Of a DNA stretch of 64,000 nucleotides, positions 33,256-43,957 are shown in pieces. The first letter of the stretch is position 1. The number at the start of each line of letters is the position of its first letter. This DNA comes from Prorocentrum cordatum (taxonomy: Eukaryota > Sar > Dinophyceae > Prorocentrales > Prorocentraceae). A program made the translations under genes and the position numbers. The notes beneath the pieces are model-generated. The model searched no databases. It was not told the origin of the DNA and worked only from the letters and a program-made list of their open reading frames with translations. The stretch is from contig CAUYUJ010012136.1 of NCBI GenBank assembly GCA_963575745.1, forward strand, positions 26,001-90,000, written 5' to 3'.

Positions 33256-33493
33256 CTAGGGCACCTTCATGGACAGGGTCCGAGTAGATGGGGTCGAAGG
33301 GTCGCGCCGCATCGCCGATGCATCGGCGATGCGGCTCGATGTGGAGCCCGTGTTTCGCCACGCCGACGTCGCCGATGCATCGTCGACGTCGCCAATACAT
33401 CGCCGATGCATCGCCGATACATCGGCGATGCATTGGCAATGCGGCGCGATCCTTCGACCCCATCTACTCGGACCCCGTCTAGGAGGCCTCTAG
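33256..33493. mobile_element. GATGGGGTCGGAGG element with GCATCGCCGAT repeats, copy 2
   Basis: The arms share 'ggtccgagtagatggggtcg' and continue to 'cgcgccgca'. The interior has 'gatgcatcgcc' and 'gacgtcgcc' words as in copy 1. It cuts off the 3' side of the minus-strand ORF at 33500-33788. Confidence 0.7.
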
Positions 33494-33499
33494 TATGGC

Positions 33500-33788
33500 A
33501 GAGTGGCAGAGGGGGGTAGATAAGAGCTTCCTCGAGCCAGATGATCCGTGGCGCACAGCATAGCTGGAGTGTGCCCAAGCGCTTGGATTGACGAGCGACA
33601 TGCAGCGTGCGCACCCATTCATTTCCATAGTGTTTCTTGATGCTGGTCACCTGGTCATCCTTGCGCTCATGCAAGTAGCTCATGGTATTCCTCACTCGCC
33701 TGCTCACCATCTCTCCGTATTTGCTTCCACTATTTGTGCCTGTGGTTGGAAGGTTTGGTGCCGACGCCAAGAACGAGGCAGAATGCAT
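33500..33788 (-). CDS. Hypothetical ORF fragment, interrupted by an inverted-repeat element
   Basis: About 95 residues on the minus strand have balanced composition unlike the GC-rich shadows around them, with segments such as 'VRNTMSYLHERKDDQV' and 'GNEWVRTLHVARQSK'. I recognise no family. The frame then runs straight into the element at 33256-33493 and gains its repeat-derived residues, so any real product would be truncated or altered. It could be an exon, a pseudogene fragment or chance. Confidence 0.25.
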
Positions 33789-34194
33789 TCCTTTGGATCT
33801 GCGCTCAGAAGACCAGGATCTTGCGCACTCACTATGGCTGTCGCTGCTATGGTGCCTTTGTTTCCACTTCTGCTTCGTACGGTCCCCTCAGCGATCGCCG
33901 CATGCATCAACGCTGCGTATCATGCTTGAAAGCGTGACGCTGTAATTCGAACGGATTGGAAACGCACACTTGCACTCGCGTCAGATTGTTTGTGACAGCT
34001 CGCGTCTCCAGGCTCCTGAGGGTTGCAACAGCTAAGACGCTCTGCGGCAGCCTCGAATGCAATATCACACGATACGCCTCAGGGTTCGAATCGCTGCAAC
34101 ATGTGGCATATATTTCCCCGTGCGTCAGGATGCCGAAACATGTACGGCTCCCTTCCCCAGTGGGGAGAAGCGGTGTAACATGCGGGAGTATACC

Positions 34195-35080
34195 GGCCCA
34201 ATCCGGTCGGTTACCTTCTTGAGACTCTGGGAGTCTTCTTGGGCGCTTCTTGGAATTCTCTTTGTGTTGTCTTGGACCGTCTTGAGGGAGTCTGGGTCTG
34301 GGAGTCACCTTGCGCCGTCTTGGCGCTATCTTGAGACGATCGGGGCATTTTGGCGAGCCTTTTGCGGGGAGTCGTGGAGGGCCTCCTTGAGGTCTCTTTG
34401 GGGCAAACAGAGTGAAAACGGTGATTGGCCTTGAGTGTATCATTGCTTCTGCGTTTGCCTTGTCGGGATTATTCTCGAGAGATTCCGAGAGGCCTCTTAG
34501 GCTTTCTTGGGCGCTGATGGGGCCCCGGGGCTATATTTGGAACTCTTTTGGGGTAGTTTGGAGTCAAACCGAAGCTCGGGATCAGCCTGGAGAGACGCAT
34601 GAGTCATCTGTGAATGGCTTCGCCGATCTCTCGATCCGGGAGCTTATTGTAAGATTGTCTGGGCCATCGTGGGATTCTCTTGGGGCCATGTTGGAGTCAA
34701 TAGGTTATCTCGTGGGGCCCTTTTAGGGGCTGTCTCTCTTGGGGCCCTCGTGGCGCTATTGGATCAAGACAGGGGGTGTTTTTTGATTGACCCTCTTATC
34801 GCAGCTCGAAAATCTTCCCTTGACCATTTTGCACCATCATGGAGGTCATATTCATGCGTTTTGGGGCCACCTTTCAATCATCTTGTCCCAAACGTCTTCC
34901 TAGGATGCCCCCTCCGAGAGGCTACAGCCATTCAACAACCCATTGTTTGTAGGATCTTGGCTTTGAGCGAAGGGGCCTGGTGCTCTTGGGTGCTCTGGGG
35001 GCCGTCTTGTAGCCGCTGTGAGGCCCTCTTGTGGCCCTTCTGGGCGATCTTAGAGCCACCTTGAGACTTCGGAAACTTAT
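34195..35080. repeat. Degenerate TCTTGG(G)GCC array 1
   Basis: Words of the form 'tcttggg.cc' recur every 12-18 bp, especially 34200-34420 and 34970-35060, giving open frames rich in Gly, Leu, Ser and Trp. Similar arrays lie at 37060-37510 and 43310-43560. There is no coding evidence beyond the periodicity. Confidence 0.55.
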
Positions 35081-35464
35081 CGTAAGCGGAAAGGCATGAA
35101 GTCCAAAATTGGAAGGCAGCTCTCCCTAAACGCCTTACGCCCAGAGGGCTGGCGGGAGTCTGGAGGGTCTTGGGGCCCGTCCAATGGCCGTCTCGGGGCC
35201 TCTCTTCGTGAGGAGCTGTGGCAGGCGGGAGACGAGCAGGCGATACTCTGCACACTGTGCTGGCATCGTCTTTGCTCACGGAGCGCCCAACCCCCTCCGA
35301 CGATGGATGTCGCGCAAAAGGGGCCCGATCAATGGGGGGCAGCGAGGGCTGCAGAAAAGGGGCCCTGGAGGGCCGCTAGAAGGGCCATTTGGGGCTCAGG
35401 AGGGGGGCCCAAAATGGCCCCCAGAGGGCATTCCCTCCCCCCCCCCCTGATCGTCCCCCCATCA

Positions 35465-35613
35465 CAGTCCACTCGCATAGTAAGGATGGGCAGTCTTCCC
35501 AAGGGTACCCTTGCATCCTTGCCTCTGCGGCCGCGCCCCGCTCGAGAGGCTTCGAAGTGGGCGTCCAAGGCCCTTGCATCCTTCTCGCGAATCCTCACTG
35601 TGCGGGTTGACTG
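35465..35613. mobile_element. CAGTC inverted-repeat element (MITE), copy 2
   Basis: The left end 'cagtccactcgcatagtaag' pairs with the complement of the right end, 'cagtcaacccgcacagtgag'. Interior 'gggtacccttgcatccttgc' and 'cccttgcatccttctcgcg' match 15416-15588. Length is 149 bp. Confidence 0.75.
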
Positions 35614-36640
35614 CAAGCGCTGCCCAACGAAGCTTCTGCACCAGGCAGTCGGGATGCTTCTCCGCGGGCCCGCCAGCGCCGCGTCGAGGTCACGACGCTG
35701 GCCCTCGGCGGGCCTCTGGGAGGCCGAGCCTGGATGCGGCCGGACGGGGCCCACTTCCCGGCTCGATGCGACCGAGCCAATTCGGTGCCGAGTGTTTCTC
35801 GGCTCGATCTGATCTGACTCGGTTTCGATTGGGCCTCGCGTAGTGGAGGGGAGATGCATGGGGGGGGGGGGGGGGCAGCGAGGGCCGCAGAACAGGAGCC
35901 CTCCAGGGCCCCTAGAGGGGCCTTTTTCGGGCCCAGAACGGGGCCTCTGGGGTCCGAGAAGCGCACCTTCTTCCCCCCAAACTATCGCCCCCCATGAAGC
36001 GCCGATCCATTCGAATGCCCACCGAACCGATGCGGCTCGATGCGTACATGCCGCCTTTGTGAATCCTGGCGCGGTTGATCCGATGCGATCACGACTCCGT
36101 GCCGATGCAGCTCGATCTGGCGCATATCCCAATCCGACCCGTTTCTCCGATTCGATGTTGACCGATCCTGCGACGAGGCACGGTGCGGCATCTGCCTCGT
36201 CGAGCCCAGTGCTTAGTGTGTGTTGATCACGCGATCGGCGATCACATATTGCAGTGATAGGTGGATCACGTGATCGGTTCCGCTTGGTCACGCGATCGTC
36301 TGAAATGGACTGTGTGATCGATCTGTGACAGGCGCGGTAGCCATCGTGATCATGGCTGCGATCGGATCTCGTAATCGGGTGGCGTGATCGGCCGAGTGAG
36401 CAACCAGACGCTAAGGCCCAGCGGCCTCCCGGGCGGCCGCGCCAGCCGCTACTGCGCCAACCCCGAGTGCCAGGGCGCCTTCTGCGGCGCCTGCTTCGGC
36501 GGCGGCCCCGGTGCGGCGCACCGCGCGCGGCCGCCCCTGCCGGGCCGCACGTGATGTGGTCAACGATCACAGGGCCAGCCGGCTCCCTCCGACCCCCTGT
36601 GGCTGACCCAGGTTCGTACCGGCCCCCCTTTGCTCCAAGA
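35614..36640. other. No confident gene; GATC-rich words and one Cys-rich fragment
   Basis: From 35990 to 36400, words such as 'cgatgcggctcgatgcg' and 'gtgatcg' recur. At 36438-36530 (+) a short reading 'RYCANPECQGAFCGACFGGG' has C-x4-C and C-x2-C spacing as in zinc-binding exons, but it ends within 60 residues and has no partner. I regard it as a possible exon fragment only. Confidence 0.25.
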
Positions 36641-36649
36641 GGAACAGCT

Positions 36650-36813
36650 TGTGCTCATAAACGTAGCCGTTACCTTTTGGGGCTCCGCGCGGATCTCTTG
36701 GCTATGCACTGACGGCGCCTCCCCTGGTGCGCTTCGCGCGACAGGGAGAGGGGTCCAGCGCCGGTCCAAGAAATCGGCGCGGAGATCCAGGAGTTTATGT
36801 TTACGCAGCTCTT
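36650..36813. mobile_element. CATAAACATAA foldback element, copy 3
   Basis: The left arm 'ctcataaacgtagccgttac' and 'ttttggggctccgcgcggat' pair with the complement of 'gcgcggagatccaggag' and 'tttatgtttac'. The centre has 'gcgcttcgcgcgacaggga'. It is followed directly by a TTC run (36817-36855). Confidence 0.7.
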
Positions 36814-36909
36814 TTCGTCTTCGTCTTCTTCTTCTTCTTCTTCTTCTTCTTCTTCAACAACAACGGCACCCTACACTCGCCGATCAACGATTCGGGCAAC
36901 TCGATGGGC

Positions 36910-36969
36910 GGCGGGGGTAGGGTTCGCAACTCGTGGAGCAACTTGCGGAATCCGAACCCTACCCCCGCC
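36910..36969. repeat. Hairpin with perfect 17-bp arms
   Basis: 'ggcgggggtagggttcg' at 36910-36926 and its exact complement at 36953-36969 are separated by 26 bp. A further 'gggggtagg' occurs just downstream. It could fold as a stem-loop in RNA or DNA. Confidence 0.8.
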
Positions 36970-37059
36970 TCCATCTGATTCAGGCGGATCGATGGTTGAA
37001 AGGGGGTAGGCTTTGGATGTCGCCACCTGTACGACCTGGGTTTGGGCTGGCCTTCTTCG

Positions 37060-37510
37060 GGTTGCTCTCTCGGGGGCTTCTTGGAAGTAGTTTTGGGGCC
37101 CGTTGTTGGCCTTCGGGGGGCCTCTTGGTAGCCTCTTGGGGCCTCTTGCTCTTGAGCGTGGGGGCCTCTTCGGGGCCTTTTGCTCCTGGGGGGCATCTCG
37201 AGGCCGAGGGCTCGAAATGTCCCTTCGGGTTCCCCATCTGGGCCCCCGCTTGGGGCCGTCTTTGGACCCTCTTGGGCCGTCCTGGGCGCCTCCTATTAGA
37301 CCGTCTTGGGGCCACCTTGGGGGCCTATGGGGCCATCTTGGGGGCGATCTTGGGGACCTCGTGGGCCGTCTTGGAGTGTCGGAGAGCCGAAAAGGCGAGA
37401 AGGCCAAAAGCCTTCAAGTACCTATGGGAAATCAATGGTGTTTGTCTCTTGGGGCCCTCTTGGGACGCCTCTTGGAACACTCTTGGGACGCCTTCAGGAC
37501 CTCTTGGCAG
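37060..37510. repeat. Degenerate TCTTGG(G)GCC array 2
   Basis: Here 'cctcttgggg' and 'gccgtcttgggg' words repeat at irregular spacing of about 12-18 bp. The reading frames are open because stop codons are excluded by the motif, not because of a gene. Confidence 0.55.
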
Positions 37511-37529
37511 TGTTGATGCCATCTTGGGC

Positions 37530-38830
37530 GTAACCGAGTGCCCCCGATATTAATCCCCCGGAGATAACTTAGTTCGGGTTTCCAGAAGGATCGTAGACTT
37601 TTTGCCCCGGCGAGTCGCACGTACGGATAGCACATAGCATATCACACGTTCGTGTTGACGGTTCTTCTCAAAGATAGCAATCCAGGGATAATGGCTCTTC
37701 GGCCGGCTCGGCGGCATCTCTGGCCTTCAGTCTGGCAGGCTGCGCTATACCGGAGTCCCGGAGGGCGCGCGCGGCACGCCCTCTGGAAGAGCGGGAAATC
37801 CCCGGGAAATCCTTGTGAAGCCGGCGGCGCAAGCCCTGAAGCCTTTTGTAAGACCCTACCACTCTGATTTTCTCAGGGCTGCATGTCGGGTATGGCCAGG
37901 ACCCTAGGTAAGGGGACCCGGTTAGTGGTAGGGCCCTGGAGCCCCTGAATTGGCCAGAATCATTAAACCAGGTTTGCCGTAGGTGGTGTTTTCCCGGGTG
38001 ACAGCAGTTCCGGTTAGTGAAACGGGGCGGGGGGGGCGTCCCCCAGTACACATCACTAAACCAGGTCCCACTAAACCCGGTTCTGCCAACGTCCGAGCAT
38101 GAGCCCTGGGGCTCTCCACCTACTTGCTGCAGGCACGGTGGCGGACCTCTGCGCAGGGCGCGGTCTTGGCCGCTTTGGGCGGGCGTGAGACGTGGCTCTC
38201 GTCGCCCGCAAGATTTCGCGGTTCAGCTGCAGGGCGCAGGGCGAAGGACGAGGATGTGGAGGAGGAAGAGGTGGAGAAGATGGAGGGGGAGGTGGAGGCA
38301 ACATTCTTCCAGGTCGCCTCCTAGGCTCCCAGATCTTCGTCGTCTGTGAGTAATGTGGTGGTCAAAGCCGCCAGCGGCCTAGAATCTGCGGGCATCGAGC
38401 GATCCGCGCCATCGGACAGCCGCGATCGTCCACGCAGCGTCAGAAGCCAGCGCCGGCGTCGTCACGACACGAACCTGCAGTCCCATGCCTCTTCCGCCAT
38501 TCTTCTCGATTCTCCTTCGGCCGTCTTCAGTCATCCGTCCGTCTTCCTCACCTGCTCCTGAGGCCAGTATGCATCGGGGAAGGTGGAGGACGCGCTCCAC
38601 TTCGCACCGCCCATCAACTGCCCAGGTCCTCGTCGTGGCCGCCTTCTGGCCTGCTTCCTCGTATCAATAAGAGGAGGATGGATCATGTACGAGCAGGAGG
38701 TGGAGCGGTGAGGAGGAGCAGAGAATGTTTCGGAATAGGAAAAGTGGATGGACGAGGAGGAATACGTTTCTTGGTGACGTCGCGGCATGGGGGGGGGCGC
38801 AACGCAGAGCCCGCCAGTGTCCTGGGAGGA
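37530..38830. other. No gene seen
   Basis: Mixed composition. 'actaaacc.ggt' words occur near 37960, 38055 and 38070. A short GAG-rich run lies at 38255-38300. Open frames lack motifs. Confidence 0.35.
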
Positions 38831-38839
38831 GGATGAGGA

Positions 38840-38900
38840 TGAAGAGGAGGAGGAGGAGGAGGAGGAGGAGGAGGAGGGGGAGGAGGAGGAGGAGGAGTGC
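38840..38900. repeat. GAG tract
   Basis: This is a pure run of GAG/AGG triplets of about 60 bp. Confidence 0.8.
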
Positions 38901-39575
38901 TAAAGTCGAGATGGGGAACCAAATTCTAGGCCATGGGGACTGAGAGTTTCCCGCTGGCAAAGAGCTTCGGCGCTTCTATCAGGCATCGCACGTCTTCCCT
39001 ACCAGAATCCTCCCATTTCTTGGCTGCCCCTTCCTGGGCAGCTGCGCCGATCTGGCGCCATGCACGAGTTGGAGAAATAAGAGGTGGGAATAACCTCAGA
39101 GGATGGGGAGGATGGATATCTGCGCCGTTCACAAGGCTGCCTTGAGATCGGGCTGTGCCGTTTGGGCTCCCGATCGTCCTGGACCCCGGCGCCATGTGTC
39201 TTCACCGATTTCTTTTCCACCGCTCACCCATCCGGACCCCCATGCAATCCCAAGGCCTTGCCGTGGCGGCCTGCCGCGCAAACGTGGCGCCCTGGTTCGC
39301 AGGAGTGGGAATAAACGTTGGGCATACAAGCTGTCGACCCGTGACAGGTCGGGGTGCTGCTCTGATCCAGTGTGGCCACGGAGTTTGGCTTGTGTGTGCC
39401 TCCGCCGAGCAGATTCTGGCCGTCCTGACGCCCGTGCAATGTGCCGAAGCGGCTGGAGCGGGATCTCCCTGCAATTTGTTGGCTATTTCACCCCGCTTGA
39501 AACTATCACCTGATGCCCTCCCACGGCTGGCTGCCGCGCCTACTGGAAGGGAAAGGAAGGAGAGGGTTTTCGAAA
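38901..39575. other. No gene seen
   Basis: Unique-looking sequence of moderate GC. Several open frames overlap (39155-40321 is the longest) but none has a recognisable domain, and that frame runs through a foldback repeat. Confidence 0.35.
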
Positions 39576-39577
39576 AC

Positions 39578-39765
39578 GTAAAACGCCATAAATGTAACCT
39601 TTTGGCGCTCCGCGCGGATTTCTTGGATCCGCGCTGGGCCCCCCCCAGCGGCACCTCGGGCGCCGCCCCTGGCGCGCTCCGCGCGACAGGGAGGGGGGTC
39701 CGGCGCAGATCAAAGAAACCCGAGCGGAGATCCAAAAGTTTGTGTTTATGGCGTTTTTTTGGTTC
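39578..39765. mobile_element. CATAAACATAA foldback element, copy 4
   Basis: The left arm 'aacgccataaatgtaacctt' with 'ttggcgctccgcgcggattt' pairs with the complement of the right arm ending 'gtttatggcgttttt'. The centre has 'ggcgcgctccgcgcgacagg'. Arms are about 65 bp. Confidence 0.75.
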
Positions 39766-39837
39766 TAGATTTGGGTGGATGTCACACATGGCCGAGTGGG
39801 CGGGCAGTCTGCACTCTGCAAGGGCGCCCTCGAGGGC

Positions 39838-39965
39838 GCGAAGTTATTCGCGCTTCGCGGTTCGGCTCCGATTCCTCATCCTCCTCTTCTCCCCTGGGAG
39901 GCAGCGCGAGAGCGCGAAGTTATTCGCACTTCGCGCTTCGCGCAGCGCGAAGCGCGAAGTTGGGA
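39838..39965. repeat. Repeated 'gcgcgaagttattcgc.cttcgcg' words
   Basis: 'gcgcgaagttattcg' occurs twice, at about 39837 and 39915, with palindromic 'cttcgcgcttcgcgcagcgcg'-type sequence after the second. It is a small inverted/direct repeat cluster. Confidence 0.55.
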
Positions 39966-40169
39966 GCCCTTGCTACAAGCTGAGCGTGAACTTGGTGCAA
40001 TATACGGCACTGCCACCCTTCAAAAGTGGAGGATCGCTCATAACCATTTCCCGAAAGATTTCAGGCCTGCTCGTTCTGCCGAGGCCGCTGGACGTGCGCG
40101 CAGGGCGTCGCAAGCTGCACCATGCCCAGCAGCTGCGACATCTGCTCTCTCGTTCACGTGTGCCCAACC

Positions 40170-40890
40170 ATAGAGCGGAGCCCTTTGAAGAGGTAATGGC
40201 AGCTCTGAAGCCTGATGCTCCTCTGAGCCCCTCCTGCTGGTGCTCCAGCTGTTCCATGATTTTCGTGAGTTGCGTAAGCTTGTTGTGCATTGCTTCCTCG
40301 AATATTTCCGTACGCTTCTGAACTTTGAGCTTCATCTGGTAGTTTGTCACCTTCTGCTGCACATGGAAATTGGTCTTGAGGACCTGGTTGCTGATGTCTT
40401 CCGCCTTGGACTGTAGGCTCTGGTACTCCGTGGCGGGGTCTTTGGCTTTCGTCTTTGCGCCAGCAGAACCCTGCTGGGGCTGCTCGGTCGACTCCACCGG
40501 TGTGCTGCTATAAGATGCGTACTCGAGGTCTCCAGAGCGTCGGTTCCGCCACACTGTGGGATCTGTTCGGAGAAGGTTTCGTGTGCTCCTTCTTCTGCAA
40601 GGCCTTGGTGGTGGTGTCATCCCTGGGCTCTGGAGCCTCGCTGTCCCCCGTGACGCTACTGGCCTCGACGCTGGCGCTGCGTGGTGCTGCACTCCTAGCC
40701 CTGCCATGTCGTGCCTTCGAGGAGCTAGATTTTGGCATGACCCTTGTCGAGAGCGGATCGATACCCGAGGTGCTTTGGGTTTCTACCTCACTGACCTCGG
40801 CTCTGCCGACGGAGTTGGCCTGGTTGGTCTCGGCCACACCATCCAGCCAGCTGGCGGCAGAGTTGGACAGCGTTTTTTGATGCCTGGGCG
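40170..40890 (-). pseudogene. Coiled-coil ORF of unknown family, one apparent frameshift
   Basis: On the minus strand, a first part (40890-40535) reads as a Ser/Ala/Lys-rich segment ('MPKSSSSKARHGRARSA', 'TTTKALQKKEHTKPSP'). After a frame change near 40530 it continues as 'SGDLEYASYSSTP' and a long helix, 'KAEDISNQVLKTNFHVQQKV' then 'QMKLKVQKRTEIFEEAMHNK'. The helix has heptad-like hydrophobic spacing over about 80 residues, and base composition is less extreme than in the neighbours. A basic/disordered N-part and a coiled coil could belong to a transposon or a structural protein; I do not recognise it. The frame change may be decay, an intron or an assembly error. Confidence 0.4.
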
Positions 40891-40899
40891 ATTGCAAGG

Positions 40900-41250
40900 G
40901 CCAGGGGGGGGGGGCGGGGGGCCGGTAATCTCCCGCTTCGCGCCGGCGCCGTTTGCGAACGTTTAGGAATAGTCCAACCCAATCTGGAGCTCAGCATGAA
41001 TCGTGGTGTACCTCGGGGGGGAGGCGAGCGGCCAGGACTGGTAACGGCTGCTATCGCGAAAAATAAACAAACGCTCTCCTGTGAGCGTCGGGGCGGACCT
41101 GCATTTCCAGCTGAGCGACGCAAAAAACGAAGTCGTCTGCGCCGACATCGGCGGGTGAGCTGCCCGCATAAGCTCGCGCGTAAGCGCCCTCGTCTCCAAG
41201 GTAGCGTGCCGCGCTGGCGGCCCGCGTAAGCCGCCGCGTAAGGTCGCTGT
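40900..41250. other. No gene seen
   Basis: Contains 'gcgtaagc' words near 41165-41240 and a poly-G run at 40905. There is no supported feature. Confidence 0.4.
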
Positions 41251-41257
41251 GCCATTC

Positions 41258-41396
41258 GGCCACGCGCAGAGGGGGGTAGGGGAGGAGGGAAGGCTTCCTA
41301 GAAGCACCCCTGCTCCTCAGAAGGCGAGGGCTTCCTCTGCAGAGGCAGGGCTGGCACCCACTAAGAAGCAGCCTCCCCTCCCCCTACCCCGCTGTC
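41258..41396. mobile_element. GGCCACGCGCAGAGG foldback element, copy 2
   Basis: It starts 'ggccacgcgcagaggggggt'. The right side 'cctcccctccccctaccccg' pairs with the left 'ggggtaggggaggaggga'. The centre is 'cgagggcttcctctgcagag'. It matches 25160-25322. Confidence 0.65.
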
Positions 41397-41601
41397 TTCA
41401 GACGCAGTGTTCCGGCGTCGCCCTATTAGTACGTGGGTCTTCGGGGGATTTCATTTTCACATGCGTAGTACACTTCTTTGCGGTCGTGCAGAGGCTACCA
41501 CAGGCCGCTGGAGGCTACTGAGGGCCGCTAAAAGGTAATGAAGACAGCTACAAGGCGACTGTGGCCCCTGAAGTCCGCTTATCTTTTGACACGATTTGTT
41601 T

Positions 41602-41715
41602 CTGCCTGCCTCCAGGGTGCCCTGGGCTTCTTGGGTTCAGTTGGTTTTCCCATGGGAAGCGTGACGCTCCCACGCCAAACATCGAGGAACGTCCTGGGGC
41701 TCAGGGTTGAAGAAA
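41602..41715 (+). repeat. Dispersed repeat A, copy 2 (shorter)
   Basis: 'ctgcctccagggtgccctgg', 'gcgtgacgctcccac' and 'gtcctggggctcagg' match the other copies. It ends where a CATAAACATAA element begins (about 41709), so the 3' part has been replaced. Confidence 0.7.
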
Positions 41716-42030
41716 TATCGCCATAAACATAATGTCTTCGCTCCGCTGGTCTGCGCCTTCCGCCTCACGTGACCTGCGCGCAAGTGGCCGCCCGTCGGGC
41801 CGTTTTTTGGCGCTCCGCGCGGATTTCAGGCTTTATCTTTTGATATGATTTGTTTTGGCGCTCCCGCGCGGAGTTCTTGGATCCGCCCTAGGCCCCCGGG
41901 CGGCGCCTCCGGCCGCTCCGCCCCCGGGCGCGCGCTCCGCGCGCGCCGGGGAGAAGGGTCTGGCGCGGATGCAAGAAGTCCGCGCGGAGCGCCAGAAGTT
42001 TGGGTTTACGTGTGGCGTTTCTTCTCCTTC
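41709..42030. mobile_element. CATAAACATAA foldback element, copy 5, with internal duplication
   Basis: The left tip 'atcgccataaacataatgtc' and right tip 'aagtttgggtttacgtgtgg' delimit it. The arm 'ttggcgctccgcgcggatt' appears twice on the left (near 41807 and 41852), so the left arm seems partly duplicated or two elements are nested. Confidence 0.65.
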
Positions 42031-42345
42031 TAAATATGGGGTCTTGAGGCATGGGGTCTTAAGGATAGGGGGTAATTGAGGTTTCTAAAGATAGGGAGGG
42101 ATCGGGATAGGGAGGGATAGGGAGGGATAGGGATATGGATATGGAATAGGGAGGTATAGGGATATGGGCGTTTCTTCTTCTTCTCCTCTTTTTTTTTTTC
42201 TTCTTCTTATTCTTCTAAAGATGGGGTCTTGAGGGATGGGGTCTTAGGGATAGGGAGGACTCCAAGGGCGGATCTGCATTGTTTCAGGCACCTCGTCCTC
42301 AGGACCCCATCCCTGAGGACCCCGTCTCTGAGCCATCGAATGTGG
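42026..42345. mobile_element. GGGGTCCTGAG inverted-repeat element, copy 1, with GGGATAGGGA tract
   Basis: 'gatggggtcttgagg' words (42027, 42219, 42235) face 'cctcaggaccccatccctg' (42297-42325) in inverted orientation. The space between holds a 'gggatagggagggata' tract (42080-42170) and a T/C run. A cleaner copy lies at 58253-58360. Confidence 0.55.
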
Positions 42346-42479
42346 CACTTGTGCTATGTCGTCTCGAGCCACTGGGAGAGTGCCTGGCTGATTTCGCGGC
42401 GGTCGTCCTCAAGACGCCGTCCCCACCGGATCGTTGCTCGCGGGGAGGGGCTGACTCAAGGCTGCTATAATCCTCGAGC

Positions 42480-42660
42480 CCCTGGCTTGAGGACGACGAG
42501 GAGGGGCACGAGGAGGAGGCTGAGGAGGGGGCTGAGGAGGAGGAAGAGGAAGAGGAAGAGAATTTACAGGAGAAGGAATGTAGAGACGGGGGAACAGCAT
42601 GAGGATGGGTGTGAGGAGGATGATGAAGAGGATGAGGAGGTTTCGGAGGAGGGGTAGGAG
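42480..42660. repeat. GAG/AGG-rich tract
   Basis: Purine-rich GAG triplets with interruptions. No gene. Confidence 0.6.
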
Positions 42661-43310
42661 CTCTAGGATGAGGAGGGGCATCAGCAGGACGAGGGAATGG
42701 AGTGTACACTCGAAAACAGGAGCTACTCACAGGGACAGCGCACGACTTCGGGAACGGGGGAATTAGCAGCAGCTGCTGCGGGGATTAGCAGCTTTTGGCC
42801 ACGCATTGTTTTACCACGTTCGTCACGACCATCGAGGGCTCCCTTACTCCGCGTGCTCTTACTCTGGCCTCGCCGCCTCCTCCTCCTCCTGTTTCTCATC
42901 CTCGCCCTCCCTCTCCCCCCAGCAGCCAGGACGGGTTGGGATGATAGGGTCTCCCAGCTCCTTTCATTTTCCATTCGGCCTGACATAGTGTGGAGGCTTC
43001 CTTGCGTATAGGCTGACCGTGAGCCCCCATCAAGTCTAGTCGAGTCCCTCTCCCCTTCTCATCCTCCTCGTCCTCCACCCTAGCTGGTCCTTTCTTCTGA
43101 TGGGGACTGGCATCGAAGACGCCTACGGCGAATCACCGCCGCCTCCTGCCTTTTTGGAAACGCCTATGTGGCCGACAGTTTCGCTAGAGCTTGGCCAAGC
43201 TATCGGACCATGAGTTCCCCGAGTCGGTTTGGACAGCATTCGGGGAACACGTGGAAGAGGAGGAAGAGGAAGAGGAGGGGGAAGAAAATGGAGAGGGAGG
43301 AGGAGGCCTC
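42660..43310. other. No gene seen
   Basis: CTC-rich words lie at 42865-42920. The rest is unremarkable, with short overlapping open frames. Confidence 0.35.
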
Positions 43311-43560
43311 TTGAGAGCCTCTTGAGGCACCCTTGAGCTCTATTGGGCCATCTTGGCGGTCTTGGAGGCCATCTTGGCAGTCTTGGAGGCATCTTGGAGG
43401 CCATCTTACCCGTCTTGAAGGCCATCTTGGGCGTCTTGGGGGCCTCTTGGGCTGCCTTGGGGCCTTCTTGGGGCCCTCTTGGGGGCCTCTTGGGCTGTAT
43501 TGGGGCCATCTTGGAGGCCTCTTGGGGCAATCTTGGGGGTCTCTTGGGCCGTCTTATGCG
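43310..43560. repeat. Degenerate TCTTGG(G)GCC array 3
   Basis: Clearest of the three arrays: 'catcttggcggtcttggagg' type words recur about every 15 bp, giving Gly/Leu/Ser/Trp-rich open frames in all plus-strand phases. Confidence 0.6.
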
Positions 43561-43806
43561 GAGCGCCAACAGTTTGTGCTTGTGCCGTTTTCTCTTCTTG
43601 TACTGCTCGCAGACCGATCCGATCCGGTCTCCATGCTTCGATGCCGATCTCCATCCGGTCCTTCACGGATCCATTCCCTTCTCCAGCCTTTGCAGGGGCC
43701 GAGCCTCGATCGCGAGACAGTTCAGGACCGATCCAATCCGTTTCGGATCCGATCCGATCTCGCGATTCGATCTAGCCAAGGCCTAGCATGAGTTCGAGGA
43801 GGAGTG

Positions 43807-43957
43807 TTAAGTCGGGCATGTCCCTCTACAGGAGGAATATGCAAACATAGTCAAAGCATACTATAGGAACGATCTCGTTGTTTTTTTACAAGATTTGAGC
43901 ATTTTGGTTGTCATTTTCTCTCCTAACTACGCCTGTAGGGGGACATGCCCGACCTAA
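43807..43957. mobile_element. TTRRGTCGGGC element, copy 3
   Basis: The left tip 'ttaagtcgggcatgtccctc' and the complemented right tip 'ttaggtcgggcatgtccccc' pair for about 24 bp. The flanks 'gaggagtg' (43799-43806) and 'gaggagga' (43958-43965) agree at six of eight bases. The 151-bp interior is A/T-rich with 'aaacatagtc'. Confidence 0.75.

Noticed and set aside
34078-34100. tRNA-like 'gggttcgaatc' B-box
   Set aside because: No acceptor stem or anticodon arm could be paired around it.
36438-36530. Zinc-binding exon 'YCANPECQGAFC'
   Set aside because: Spacing is suggestive but the open segment is under 60 residues with no partner cluster, so it is mentioned only in the regional entry.
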